A stretch of DNA of 64,000 bases from Pseudisothecium myosuroides (lineage: Eukaryota > Streptophyta > Bryopsida > Hypnales > Lembophyllaceae). Of the stretch, positions 1 through 11,470 are shown piece by piece. Within the stretch, counting starts at the first letter, position 1, and every line of letters begins with the position of its first letter. A program made the translations under genes and the position numbers. Location of the stretch: assembly GCA_951799445.1 (NCBI GenBank), contig OX637294.1, positions 22,283,452 to 22,347,451 on the forward strand, written 5' to 3'. The notes beneath the pieces were generated by a model, which had not been told where the DNA came from, searched no databases, and saw only the letters and a program-made list of their open reading frames with translations.

Positions 1-1320
1 TCCAACGTTGCCAATTGGACCATGGAAGGAATAACTTAGTGCGAGCTCCCAATTTGTCACTTGGGACTCATAGAATTATTTTTTTGGAATTTGCAATTTT
101 AAGTTGATAAAAGTATACAAAAACCCATAAAAAGAGTGTAGAACCGAAATAGGGTTGTGTCATACCCATTATAGTATTTGGTCTAGATTTGTGTTTTTTA
201 CTTAGAATCCCCCAAATCTTGCCTAAAAATAATATAGAAATAACAAAAAGGTTAGATTTGGAGGATTCGAGTCACACAGCCTCAAAAGGGCTAAATCCCA
301 CCATGAATGTGGCGATTCATGGCTAGGTCGGTCCGAAGGATCCACAACAAGGCCACTAGGTCGGGTCCTAGAGTTAGATTTAGAATTCCCCATTAGATCG
401 ACGAATTCCCAAAATCCCGATTGTTAGCATGCAGGAGCCACTCACGCAAGACCGGGCCCGTGGAGGAATCTACAGCCAGGGATGGTGTTCTAGGGTGAAA
501 CCCATGCCAGGAGTCCAACGGCGAAATCGGTTCGCCAAGATTCCTCCACCTGCAGAAGATTTCCGCACCGTCGCTAATTCAAGGAGATGTCCAGTTTTAA
601 TCTCCATTGACCAATCGTGCCAGGTACGGAAACACACCCGCACGTCTTTCATGCGACTCCCTGAAAGGTCACGTGAAAAATCCCGGCATCTTCCGACTTG
701 CAGAAGAATTTTTTTCCGGGTGGTCAACCCTCCTAATCTCCAACGGGAATTTCATGGAAATTATCCAGGTTACAATAAAATCTCACTAAAAATTAGACTA
801 GCTTGTTTTATGTTAATAATGCGCTGCGTGAAGTTTCACGACATTCCGATAGCGGCAAATATCCGAACCGGCAAGATTCCTCGGGAATTAACCACGTGGT
901 AGGGTCCCCGCCACGTTGACCGGCATTCCGGGACCATACGATGGCGAAACGAAGTCAACCAAAAGTCCTTCCCGACTCTCTCGCACCTACCGGAGACCCT
1001 AGGCTATTCACATTTCTCAAAATAGGAGACCCCAAGATCTAGGATTTTATCACGATTTGTTTTTTAAACTAAATTAGCCTACGATGGATTTTTGGCCTCG
1101 GTACGAGGGGTAGAGAGGTCTAGGTCTAAACACGGCGATTTGGATCCAACGGCGCAATCCGTTCGGCGATTGGAGCTAATCTCCAAAAGTTAGGATGTTG
1201 GTCCAGCATAGATGGTAGAAGTAGAAATTTAGGATGTAGGATGAAAATCTTTGAGGATGAGGATGAAAATCCCCGTTGATAAGGTTACCTTAGAGCTTTA
1301 GAGAGAGAGGGGTGAGCCCT
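1..1320. other. Repeat-like leader, no gene recognised
   Basis: This stretch has moderately GC-rich patches between AT-rich ones. A 157-codon open frame lies at 429-902 (+), but its translation is rich in Arg and Pro, has no recognisable domain, and overlaps another open frame on the other strand. I therefore do not call it a gene. Together with the TATA box just downstream and the tandem repeats after it, the region resembles the U3 part of a long terminal repeat or another repeat promoter. No second LTR copy and no gag-pol frame is visible, so the LTR idea stays an inference. Confidence 0.3.
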
Positions 1321-1328
1321 TGGGAAAC

Positions 1329-1339
1329 CTATATAAGGG
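1329..1339 (+). promoter_or_regulatory. TATA box of a repeat-like promoter
   Basis: A good plant TATA box (CTATATAAGGG) is followed about 20-40 bases later by a CT-rich stretch ending in ACACCCCCTCAC, as expected around a plant pol II start site. What would be transcribed is unclear: downstream there are only short open frames and tandem repeats. It could be an LTR promoter. Confidence 0.4.
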
Positions 1340-1757
1340 CCCCATTTCTCTCTCTAAAACACCCCCTCACTTTTGCTTGGGTCCGTGGGTCCAATTTGCT
1401 TTGGATATTTTGGCGTTTGAAGCCAAAAACCTCTACGGTGTTTTTGGAGCACTTTTTGCTTCATTGTTGCTAGATTTCAAGCTTTGAAGGTCCTTGGGGG
1501 TCCTTCTATCTTGCCTTGTGTACTTCTCGTGCGTTTGTTATACCCTTATTATGAATTAAGAGTCCTTGTTTCTCTCTTGTTGTACCTTTGTGAGCTAACT
1601 TGTGAGTTTAGGAGTCTTTTGGGGTCTTGTCCTAATCCTAAAGTCACCCTCCACCGTACCTTGGCGATGCCGCTTTGGGGGGCCTTTAGCTTGTAAAGTT
1701 GTGTGTCTTTACGTGTACTAAAATGTGTGTTTTCCTCACTTACGTGTCCTCACCCTT

Positions 1758-2090
1758 TTCTAATCTTTCCCTTGTTGCGTGGACCCCCCCTCGGGACGGC
1801 GAAGCTTTGGCTTTGTCACATGTGTTTCTAAGTTTGTTTTTTCTATCTTCTTCTAATCTTTCCCTTGTTGTGTGGACCCCCCCTCGGGATGGCGAAGCTT
1901 TGGCTTTGTCACATGTGTTTCTAAGTTTGTTTTTTCTATCTTCTTCTAATATCCCCCTTGTTGCGTGGATCCCCCCTCGGGACGGCGAAGCTTTGGCTTT
2001 GTCACACGTGTTTCTAAGTTTGTCTTTTCTATCTTCTTCTAATATCTCCCTTGTTGCGTGGACCCCTCAAAGCGACGGCAAAGCTTTGAA
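1758..2090 (+). repeat. 93-bp tandem repeat, about 3.5 copies
   Basis: A 93-bp unit starts near 1758, 1851, 1944 and 2037. Each copy has a CTTGTTG-GTGGA core, a GACGGC(A)AAGCTTTG block and a pyrimidine-rich end. Because 93 is a multiple of 3, one frame stays open through the copies and reads as a repeated hydrophobic peptide containing WTPPRDGEALALSHVF. That periodic open frame is most likely a by-product. More diverged GGC(A)AAGCTTTGAA blocks continue to about 2215. Confidence 0.8.
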
Positions 2091-2399
2091 CTAGTGACAA
2101 CGTCAAGTCCTACAGTGTGTGTTAAAATACTCTTAGACGGCGGAGCTTTGAACCCGTGGAGTGTCACAAGTCCTAAAGTTGGTGTTAAACCCAATTTTAC
2201 GGCAAAGCTTTGAACCTCCATAGCCTTAGATTCCAAAGTCTAGTTTCCAAGATCCTTGTGGAAACCTCCAGAGTTTAGCTTCCAAGATATGTAGGTTCCT
2301 TTGCACTTATCAAGTGTAGTGTCTTCCAGAGTTTGATTTAGTTTAGTTGTTTCCCAAGGTCTTAGTGAATTTAGTACCCCCGAGGTTTTATTTCCCCTT

Positions 2400-2795
2400 A
2401 GCCTTAGCCAGCAATTCAGTATTAAAATAGCCTTAGCAAAAATCCAGTCCTAAAATAGCCTTAGCAAAAAACCAGCCTTAAAATAGCCTTAGCAAAAAAC
2501 CAGATCCGAAGCTAGCATCCGAAACCAGCATCCAGTCCAGCATTCGAAACCAGATCCAGCCAACATCCGAAACCAGCTCCAGCCAGCATCCCATCAGAAC
2601 TCAGAAGTTTTTTTTCGTTTTTTTTAAACTAAAAAAAAAAGATTTAAATTAAATCTCGACCCCCCCAGCCAGCCAGGAAGGGCCAGGCAGGCTCCGGTTG
2701 GACAGCAAGCTCCGGTTGGACAGCGGCTCTCGGTTGGGACAGCAGGCTTCGGTTGGAACAGCAGGCTCTCGGTGGGGCAACCAAGGCTCCTCCCA
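2400..2795. repeat. Minisatellite cluster
   Basis: Three short tandem families lie side by side. The first has units around AATAGCCTTAGCAAAAA (2425-2500). The second has CCAGCATCCGAAA-like units (2505-2595). The third has GGTTGGACAGCAGGCT-like units (2690-2780). No coding frame is apparent. Confidence 0.7.
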
Positions 2796-3690
2796 AATTT
2801 TGATTCCTATTTTTTTGTTTCAAATTTTGGTTCTCTCAAACCAGAACACAAACAAAGATAAAGCAAACTAAAAGAATGTTGGACTAATTAACTGCTAAGC
2901 AGGGGTGAAGTAGAATTAGGGCCAATAAAAATACGAAAGGGAGGAGGAAGAAGAGAGCGGAGCACCACCATACCTGCACACGAAATTGTTTTCTCTCACC
3001 ACTCACACCTACACACAATGGAAGGAGATTAGGGAAGGAGAAGAAGAAGTAGGTAAGGAAAGGTGAGAGATGATAAATAGTGACCTAGGTTTAGGCTAGG
3101 TAGGCTTTAGGAAGAAATCTTGGAAATTTGTGGTGACCGTTGAGAGGAGGATTAGGATGACACAAAGCAAAGTTGTGTAAGAGGGTAGGAGGAGCATTCA
3201 AACCCTTCTCGGAGTTTGAAATCATAGTGTAAGACTCATAAAAGCTTAGGTGGAATAGTGTTAGTGTAGAAGAAAGAGGAAGAAAGAAAAGAAAGGAGGA
3301 AGGGAAAGAGGGAGTTTAGATCATCAAAAATTGTAACATTTTCTAAATAAGCGGTGAACTTGGAAAAAATTCAAAACAACGCCAAAGACTATCATGGAGC
3401 GTGAGGATGTACACGTGGACATGGACGAAATTACTTCCGACACCGGTAGTGAAGAGGTGAGTTTTTGATTTAATCTTTGATGTTTTCTCCCTAATTAGCA
3501 TTTATTTTCCTAATCAGCCCTTAGAGCGTGATTAGCATCCGAGATTAGTGCAAATTAGAAGTTTAGATTCAAAAAATCATAGATTAGGAATAGAGATTTC
3601 CGAAAACATCTTATAATTAAGATTCGACCGTAAACTGACCGCATTAGGCTAAGTTAAGCGGTAGGGGGTAGGACGGAGGAATTTTGAATA
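2796..3690. other. Intergenic, purine-rich; one possible short exon
   Basis: Mostly purine-rich DNA (GGAAGGAGAAG runs near 2940-3060 and 3265-3315). The only coding-like piece is an ATG at 3394 followed by 21 acidic codons (start MEREDVHVDMDE) running straight into a GTGAGT donor at 3457. No following exon could be identified, so this may be chance. Confidence 0.25.
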
Positions 3691-4289
3691 AAATTTCATC
3701 CAAAAAGAACCATGGACGGAAATTAGGTTTAAATTAGAAGGAGAATTTAGGATTAAAATTAGGGATTAATTAGCAGTTAGAATTAAAATCAATTTACACT
3801 TTTATTTTTTAAAGTTAAACTTCTAAGGTCAAAATCTAGAGTTAACTTTGGGGAGTTAAAAAATAGAATTAATTTAGAACTTTAACTTAGGGGTTTAAAC
3901 TCTCAAGTCAAATCTTAGAGTAGGTTCATGTAAGAGTTTAGAGTTGATTAGGGAGTCAAGAATTAGAGTAGAAAGTAGAGGTCAACAGTAGAATTGAAAA
4001 TCAACTTAGGAAGTAGATTTTTGAGTTAGGAATAGAGTAAAAAGTAGAAGTCAAAACTTGGAGTAACATTTAGAGTTCATCTAGGATTAAAACGATAGGA
4101 TTAAAGTTGAAAGTAGAAAGTCAAAAGTCAAAAGTCAAAAGTTAAGATTAAATTTAAAGGTTAAACTTTAGAATCAATTGGGGAGTAAAAAGTTAGAGTG
4201 AAAAGCTAAAAGTAGAAGTTAAAAGTTAGAGGTAGAAGTTAAAGTTAGAGTTAGTTGTTGGAAGTAGAAAAAATCTAGAGTCAAAGTGA
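3690..4289. repeat. Degenerate TTAGAGTTAAA-type simple repeats
   Basis: Low-complexity DNA built from variants of TAGAGTTAAA and AAAAGTCAAAAG, leading into the ordered 71-bp array downstream. No open frame. Confidence 0.6.
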
Positions 4290-4660
4290 AAACGTAGAGT
4301 CAAACCTAGAGTTAAAATTCAAGGGTAAATCTTAGAGTTAATTTAGGAGTAAAAACCTAGGGTTAAAAGTTAAAACATAGAGTTAAAATTCAAGGGTAGA
4401 GTTTAGAGTTAATTTTAGAAGTAAAATTTAGAGTTAAAAGTCAAAAACCTAGAGTTAAAATTCAAGGGTAGAGTTTAGAGTTAATTTAGGAGTAAAACCT
4501 TAGAGTTAAAGTTAAAACATAAAGTTAAAATTCAAGGGTAAATCTTAGAGTTAATTTAGGAGTAAAAACTTAGAATTAAAAGTTAAAACATAGAGTTAAA
4601 ATTCAAGGGTAAATCTTAGAGTTAATTTAGGAATAGAAACCTAGAGTCAAAAGTCAAAAC
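4290..4660. repeat. 71-bp tandem repeat, five copies
   Basis: The marker TTCAAGGGTA recurs at 4318, 4389, 4461, 4531 and 4602, giving a period of 70-72 bp. Each unit also carries AATTTAGGAGTAAAA and TTAAAACATAGAGTTAAAA. The copies are very similar, so the expansion is recent relative to the degenerate repeats before it. Confidence 0.85.
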
Positions 4661-5680
4661 ATCGAGCACAAGTCGGTAGTTAATATTTAAGAATCAAGTT
4701 AAAGAAGTAAAATCTAGAGTTACATTCTGAAGTTGGAACTTTAGGGGTAGCTTTTAAAAGTAGAACTTCTAGGTGGAGACTTAGAAACCCAAGATAGTCT
4801 TAGGGGTTCATGGAAGGAACATAGGGGTTCCCCTTTTTACGTAGTTAGGGACGTTATAAATGACGCCAACTACTCAGTCGACCCTCGACATAGGATAGAT
4901 AGTTAGGGAGTTAGGATTTCACCATCACTCTGAACATCGCAGTTAACTTGTGAGTTACTACATGCATTACTAATTATTCGTTGCCATCCACGACACTTAG
5001 GAAACGTTAGCAAAAAAGATCCATTGCTTGGAAGGCACAGTGGACCGCGCTCACATCACCCCCATATATTAAAAAATGTGGATAAAGACATAGAACCTGG
5101 TCGGTGTTCGCTCTATTACCAAGGGTGGATAATCTAGCGCCCACACTTAGTCGCACACAACCCCCCAAATACCCCCAAATAGGGGGAAAGTTGAACAATC
5201 AACAATGTGGAGTGTAGGCGAGGCGAGGCTCCGAAAGTCCACCCACCACCATCCTCCTCATTCTATGACACCAATCTGATACTCACTCCAGTGGGTCACT
5301 GCCCATGGTGTCACCACCAGGGCTTTTTTTTTTGGCGAAATTTCGCCAGATTCCAACTCCTTCTGACAGATTTCCGCCACTCTGCCTGGCTCCCTCCAAA
5401 TATTCACCAACAAACGGAGGGCACAAAGGGACTCCACTGTTCATCTACAGTGCGAAAAAAAAAGCCCTGGTCACCACATCTCATGTGATTAATCCCACTT
5501 GCCAACTGGATTCTTTGTTTGGTTCAATCCAGCACTCAGTTCCAGCATGGCATTGAACGGAACACATCAGTCAAGCCACCACTGTAATCTTCTCTTTTCT
5601 AACTTTTCTTTACTGGGACATGAATCTGGCATGACTCTCATGGTTCAAGCTTATCTGCTATGGACTCAATTGTGCTAAAC
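4661..5680. other. Intergenic, nothing recognised
   Basis: Short open frames occur on both strands near 5007-5556, but they overlap each other and show no domain. No gene is supported. Confidence 0.4.
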
Positions 5681-5684
5681 TTAA

Positions 5685-5820
5685 GGTAGGCACACCAATT
5701 ACCGTCTGTGTACCCCATTCTGTCATCATGTACAAAAGCAATACATTTTAGAGAGGAAATGTGCGCCTATGCTACATAATGACGGAATGCGGTATACAAA
5801 CGGTAATTGGTGTGCCTACC
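5685..5820. mobile_element. Small foldback MITE flanked by TTAA/TCAA
   Basis: A 136-bp element with long inverted ends. The left end reads GGTAGGCACACCAATTACCG, and the right end is its complement followed by TCAA; TTAA precedes the left end. The inverted ends extend with mismatches through CCCATTCTGTCATCATG. It resembles the TTAAGGTAG-ended elements near 37.0 and 55.6 kb. It is non-coding. Confidence 0.65.
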
Positions 5821-5824
5821 TCAA

Positions 5825-6619
5825 CATAATGAAGGCAAACTTGTCACCATTCCATTGATTAGTTAGAAAAGCGTTATAACTCACAATGCAAACCCTCTTT
5901 CTACACCCTTAGATTTGCAAAAAGTACAAACACGAATGCAGTTGTGATGAACTATTAAACTTGACATTATGTCCTTATAATACTCTCAAGCCTCCTTGCT
6001 CTCGAGCATTATGTAGGCCAATTGTCCAAACCTTTCATTGGTTATTTTAATATTGGGGGACTCATTTCAATGACTTGGCTTGTTGTGGCGAAAGAACATG
6101 ATTGCCGTTGCAATTGATCAATTAATGGGCACTTCTTCAAATTAAAGTAATTCTATTGGACATAAGGGGATTGATGCCCTTGGGATGCCCACTCAAATGA
6201 TCACGGGGATCCCCCACCTGGTCTGGTTGACAATAGCAAGCAGATGACAGCAGTGAAAACTGGAAAGGACAACTGTCCCTTTGTACGTCAAAGGGACACT
6301 GGGGTACATTCTGAAAACAGTATGGTAGGGAGGACGCTAAATGTTAGCCTTTGAAGGTGGGCCCTGCAGGCCGAATTTTACCCTGGGAAAATGCAGGAAT
6401 TTTTTATTTGCCACAAAAGTTTTTTTTTTTTGCAAATTCTGAATTCATATTTGCAATCAAAGACCCCAAATTAGCTAGCAGGGATCTACAACATACCTGG
6501 CATGAATGGCACAAAATAGGGGGCTCTTTTTTTACTTTTACCTAGGATTTATCCTACGAGGCCCACCTTCGAAGGCAGCATTTAGTGTCTTGCGTATAGT
6601 AGTGTGTTTTCGAAGTATT
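5825..6619. other. Intergenic, nothing recognised
   Basis: AT-rich with T-homopolymers. Open frames near 6351-6780 overlap on both strands and show no domain. Confidence 0.4.
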
Positions 6620-6623
6620 TTAA

Positions 6624-7132
6624 CCCCTAAAGCTGGGAGGCATACTTCGGGCAAAAAATGTGAAAAACTGCCATTTTTAGGGCAATGAAAAAAAATTGTT
6701 GTTTCAAAATTCAAGTATACAAATTTGTATAAGACTACTATAGAAATGTGTGGAATTTTTTTTTTAAACTTTGACCGCACAAATTGAAAGATTATAACAT
6801 TTGAAGGTAGGAGAATTTTTTTTTCCAGCCTTGCCTGATAGGGCCAACAGACTTTAATTCCTCTTAGAGTGAGATTTTTACACTGTGCATGCTTTTTTTT
6901 AACATTTGCATCTTATATCATGTAAGTTACATACATGCCAAATTTCAAAAGTTAATGAGCTTTTTTGCAAAAAATTCTCAAAATATTTCCAAATTGCCCG
7001 AGCCGCAAGAAAAGTGCAAGGCAGCATAACTTTTGATCCGGGCACCCAGTCGAAAAGTAAATTAGATTTTCACTACAAGGGTACATATCTACAACTTGTG
7101 TAAAAATTTCATGAACAATTGTCCTTCAGGGG
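6624..7132. mobile_element. TTAA-flanked CCCCTAAAG-ended element
   Basis: Left end TTAA-CCCCTAAAGC, right end CTTCAGGGG-TTAA, 509 bp between the TTAAs. The match between ends is short (CCCCTRAAG), so it is assigned mainly by similarity to the better members at 7817-8741, 37665-38599 and 53250-54162. No transposase frame. Confidence 0.45.
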
Positions 7133-7816
7133 TTAAAAACACTTGAAGATATGAGAAGCCCAATGGGGTACAACATTGACAACATATTGTATTTCGTATA
7201 CTTAATATGGAAGGTGTATGAATTCAGATATACAAAAGTTTATCCTTGTATTAGATCCCTAGCCTATGAAACATGGCATTCCCAATTTGAATCATTATTG
7301 CAACTCATGCACGTATGAAGCTACTAAATAAACATGTATGCTACCTGTGCAATGCCATATTTGAGCATAGAAAAGTTTAGATGCTAATCCCTAGAGTTAT
7401 TTTTCCAGCTAAAAACGCTCAAAATTGTCATTTAAATGCAAATAATAAAAAATTTAAACATTTGATTTTTTTGATATAATCAATTGTAGGATCTTGTACT
7501 AGACTAGACAGTATGAGAATGTTTGGAAAAAATTCCATAAACTTTGACCATATCAAATAGAAGTTATAAGTGTTTAACCCCTACAAGACCAAAGTCCCTA
7601 TAAGGGACAAAATGGATATTGGGTAAGTTTCTACAGTCTCAATTTTTGGTCTAATTTCTTGAACTGTTTTTTGAAGATAGAAAAAGAGATTAGCTTTCTA
7701 AGAGTATAATTTTTATTTAAATTTGTGCATGGGAACAAAAGTTATGTCATCCTAAACACAAGTTACACATTGTCAGTTAGCAAAAGAAATCCACAAAGAC
7801 TTGGAATAATTATTAA

Positions 7817-8741
7817 CCCCTAAAGGACCAACATGCATTTTTGGGCAACATAGAAATTTTGGGCAGGTACGTGTGATTGGAGATTTGCATATTTTGGGCT
7901 GAAATTTTTATAGAAGGTGGGGACGAGGAGTATCTTTCATATGCACCAAATTTCATGACATTTGGAAATACGAGTCAAAAGTTATGGCCTAATATGTTGT
8001 TTGTTTCTCAACTCGGGCAGTTCGAGCAGATATGAAAAAATCACTTTTTTCAAAAATAAAACTTTGAAATTGGTTTATTAGATTTATATATACATGGAAA
8101 GCTTTTAATCATTCCATTTTGACCAATGAGCCAAACGTTATGTGGATTTTTAGTTTGCGGGCAGTTACGGATTGCCTACTCTAAAATAAACTTTGAAGTT
8201 GTTTATTTCACTCAATTTTCAATATTTTTCAAAAAAAAAAAATTTGTAGAATGTAGATTGTTTATTACAACATTTTAACCATTGGGATTGGCATTTTTCA
8301 ATTCCATAATTAACTTCTTAACAATTTAGTGTTTTGGACCATTCTCTACTTCTTTCTACTTACTATTTTTTTCTTATATGTTGTACAATTCCAAATGATC
8401 TGAAAATTTTCAAGCGTATTGCCAACTTGACCTGAAAAATGAATCCAAAAAAGCACAAACATTTTGAAATTTTTTCCATAATAATCTGACCTTGTGAAGT
8501 GCTGCTGCCTGGTTTTTCGCAGGGTCAAAAAAAGGACTTTTGCCACTTCAAATGCTAATATCTTCCAATCTATAAGATGGAAATTTCCGAAATTTTTTCT
8601 ACATATTTTCAAATCAGAGTACTACAAGATCCTACGGTTACATGTGTCCAAAAATGATATTTTTCAAAAATTTGAAACTTGTACTAGAAATGGCAGTTTT
8701 GGAGCATTTTTGGTGAGATCATAGTCAAGGAACTTTAGGGG
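7817..8741. mobile_element. 925-bp TTAA-flanked element
   Basis: Flanked by TTAA on both sides (7813-7816 and 8742-8745). Ends are CCCCTAAAGGACC and, on the other strand, CCCCTAAAGTTCC. The interior aligns by eye with 37665-38599, including an open frame of 88 codons on the - strand in both copies (8346-8612 and 38204-38470; shared stretch DWKILAFE). That frame is short, is mirrored by another on the + strand, and has no recognisable domain, so I treat it as a by-product of shared descent. Non-autonomous; ends and target fit a TTAA-specific (piggyBac-like) mechanism, but no transposase is present. Confidence 0.65.
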
Positions 8742-9521
8742 TTAAAAAAAATTCTTTATAGATCATATTTTTGTTTGCACGGAAAGCTTTGATTCATTCC
8801 ATTTGAAGTAGTGATATGAAAGTTATAGAGCACCTTGTTTTCCGGGCAATTTTAGCATCTTTTTGAAAAAATAACATGTTAAAATTGGTTTTTGAATCCA
8901 ATTTTTCCAACTTAAAAAAAAACATTTCACAAGGTTTAGTCTGCTTGCTAGAACAATTTGACCATTGGAATTAGTGTGTTTCAATTCTATCTTAGAAGGA
9001 CTAACAATTTAGTTTTTTTCTATCGTATAACTATTTCTAGTTAACAATTTTTTTAAGAATGAAAATTAAATCTTTTTTATTTTATTTTATTTTTCTTATC
9101 CTCAACTCAATTTTTCATATATAAAGATTTTAAGTCAAACTTTGTAGTGAAAAAATGTAAGTTAAGGATCATTGTAAGAAAGACCGGTACTGGTTATTTG
9201 TTGCAAGAGAAGTGTTGGAGCTTTATTTTGCGATAACTTTTGAATTGTGACTTGCATGAACTTGAATTTTTTATTGGAGATGTCTACCTTAAGTGCAATT
9301 ATATTTCATTTATTTCAAAAATTAAAAAAATCATTTTATATTTAAAAATCAATTAAATTAATTAGTCACGTTTCTGAGTTTTGAGGGGTTTTAATACTAT
9401 GGAATCCCCAAATTTGATGATCTAGAGCTAAAATTTCTATAATCTATTTATATAGTAAGAAGTCAAGTTTCTACCAAGGGGCATTTAAAAATATTTTATT
9501 TTGTGTCTTCTATGTTTATGG

Positions 9522-9555
9522 AAATCGCTCATGCAAGGAAATGCATGAGCGATTT
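9522..9555. repeat. Short perfect hairpin
   Basis: A 14-base arm (AAATCGCTCATGCA) and its exact complement are separated by six bases. It sits in otherwise featureless AT-rich DNA. Confidence 0.5.
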
Positions 9556-10731
9556 TAAACATTAAAAATGGTTTCAAGATCATTCTTTTGGTAAAATATC
9601 TATACCATGAGTTTTTTTCAGATTTCTAATTTTTAGTTTCTTTGAAAATTATTTTTTAAATTATTTACAAATTAAAACATTATAATATCTGTTTTCTTGC
9701 AATTCTGCACTTTTTAAGTTCTCCTTTCTAGAGAATTTTTTTGTGGTTTTCCTTCATAGGATACCTTCTTCTTATAGGTGTATACATTGGTAATATTTTT
9801 AATATTTAAAAAAAATGTTTTTTAAGTGTTCTAGCATTCCTAAAAAAAGGCTGAAAACTGTCAAAGTGGAACAAATACAATAAGGCTTTCTTACAACGCC
9901 CCTTAAAAAGGTTCAAAGTGAAATAATCTAGTCATGCAAGGTTCAAAGAAGTTGTTTTCTTCACTTTAAACACAAATATCTTGCAATCTATGCGGCCAAA
10001 GTTTTTGAAATTTCTTCCATACATTCTTATACTAGTCTAGAGTAAAATTCTATGGTTAGATATAAATTTCTAAGATTTTTTTAAAATTATTTAAAAAAAA
10101 CATTTCCTTTTTTTGCCCACCCTTGGATTTTGGATTTATTGTGGCATAATTTTTGCTTTCGGGCATTTATTGAAATAAAGATTATATTCCTAGAAAGCTA
10201 ATCTTCCTATCTTGAGTATAATTTTTTAAATATCTTGCCAAAAAATGATATTATAGATACTTGTCCAAATCTTGAAGAGTCCCTTGAGGATTTTTGGGAC
10301 TTTAGAGATTAAATGACACCCCCCAAAAGCAACTGTTGTTGAATAATCAATTGAATGGTGTTAGTATATATGTTTCGACATGTTTTTGTTTATAATTTGT
10401 ATTCTAAAGTAAATAGGGTATTGCATGTATGGTTCCCAAACTTATTCAAAAGGAAAAAAAATTCAAGTATCTCTCAATGTTGACAAAAAATTCTATTCCT
10501 TGGCTTGAATTCTAGATCGCTCCTTCTCGGCTGATCTATCCTTCACGCAATGCATGACAATTCTTAACCAAGGAATTTCACCCTTCACATTTTCAGGAAA
10601 AAAAAATTGGAGGGAGGGGGGTAAGTTAAGTTGCTAGCCAATAAACACTCAATTTTTAGGTTTGATTATAATATTTGAGGGGTAGATCTTCCCTCTTAAT
10701 TGAACTATGTAATATTGATGTCGAGATTGAT

Positions 10732-10952
10732 CACTACAAGAGAAAGGGGTGTTTTAAGTGAGTTTTTAAGTAGTGTCCTAGACACATGATTTTAAGTAAT
10801 GACCTTTAAGGAGATTTTTAGCAAAATTTGACTCAAAAACATGTATTTTAAGTCAAATTTTGCTAAAAATCTCCTTAAAGGTCATTACTTAAAATCATGT
10901 GTCTAGGACACTACTTAAAAACTCACTTAAAACACCCCTTTCTCTTGTAGTG
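10732..10952. mobile_element. CACTA-type foldback MITE, copy 1
   Basis: A 221-bp near-perfect palindrome that begins CACTACAAGAGAAAGG and ends with its complement. It is flanked by a 3-bp duplication, GAT on both sides. CACTA ends plus a 3-bp target duplication are diagnostic of the CACTA (En/Spm) superfamily. The arms are about 100 bases around a short loop. A second copy lies at 13931-14151. Transcription through it would give a long hairpin RNA. Confidence 0.9.
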
Positions 10953-11284
10953 GATGTCACTCTTGTAATTATTCATATTTAAAAATAGAACTTGATATAA
11001 ACAAGCCCTTAATTTATGCCAATGCAAAGAAAAAAGATTGGAGTTTCTTCTCTCTTCTTCATTATTGAAAGACACTTGCTTAGGAAGATAAAAGAACCTA
11101 GAGCATAGACTAAGAATATTAATCTTGCCTTCATTTAAAAAAAGACTTTCTTAGTTCCAAAGGTGCTTGATATTCAAGTTTGGAACATGCTTGCTTCTCC
11201 TTGAAAGGGTGACAAAATTGGATTAGTGTTTCAAAAACCCTCTATCATCCAATTTCATAATCCTAATTGAATCTTGTAATGTCA
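10953..11284. other. Intergenic, nothing recognised
   Basis: AT-rich, with CTTGCTTCTCCTTGAAAGG-like motifs that recur further on. No gene is visible. Confidence 0.4.
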
Positions 11285-11470
11285 ATGTGGATACTTAGTA
11301 TTTAATGGATGATAAAGAATTCTCCTGTATAAGACAAAAATATAGATGTTCATTCTTGAAATTTTATATGAAAAGGGAGGTCTTGCATGATAGTTTGACC
11401 TCCAATGAGTACTCTTGGGTTTTCTTGAGCAAATGATTCACACGGTACTTAAAAGGATGATTTCCACAAT
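11285..11470. repeat. Dispersed repeat related to 24168-24388
   Basis: The stretch from AATGGATGATAAAG to AAAAGGATGATTTCCAC is a diverged relative of the element at 24168-24388 and of 58077-58260. All three share CCAATGAG, GCAAATGATTCACACGGTA-like and AAAAGGATGATTT blocks in the same order. The element ends are not clear here. Confidence 0.6.

Larger units (their letters stand above)
7578..10308. mobile_element. Older TTAA-flanked element with a nested insertion
   Basis: Left end TTAA-CCCCTACAAGACC at 7574 and right end GGACTTTAGAGA-TTAA at 10309 are inverted matches. The regions just inside are also inverted relatives: GATTAGCTTTCTA near 7690 against TAGAAAGCTAATC near 10191. The complete member at 7817-8741 lies inside, so this would be the older host. 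The pairing of ends is inferred. Confidence 0.35.

Noticed and set aside
429..902. 157-residue open frame near the left end
   Set aside because: Arg/Pro-rich translation with no domain, overlapping open frames on both strands, inside repeat-like DNA.
1699..2094. Periodic protein of 31-residue units
   Set aside because: It simply reads through a 93-bp DNA tandem repeat; the open frame follows from the period being a multiple of three.
1..5000. Complete LTR retrotransposon
   Set aside because: TATA box and leader-like sequence, but no second LTR, primer-binding site or gag-pol frame could be found.
8346..8612. 88-residue frame shared with 38204-38470 as a transposon gene
   Set aside because: Short, mirrored by a frame on the opposite strand in both copies, and without a domain; shared because the elements are homologous.
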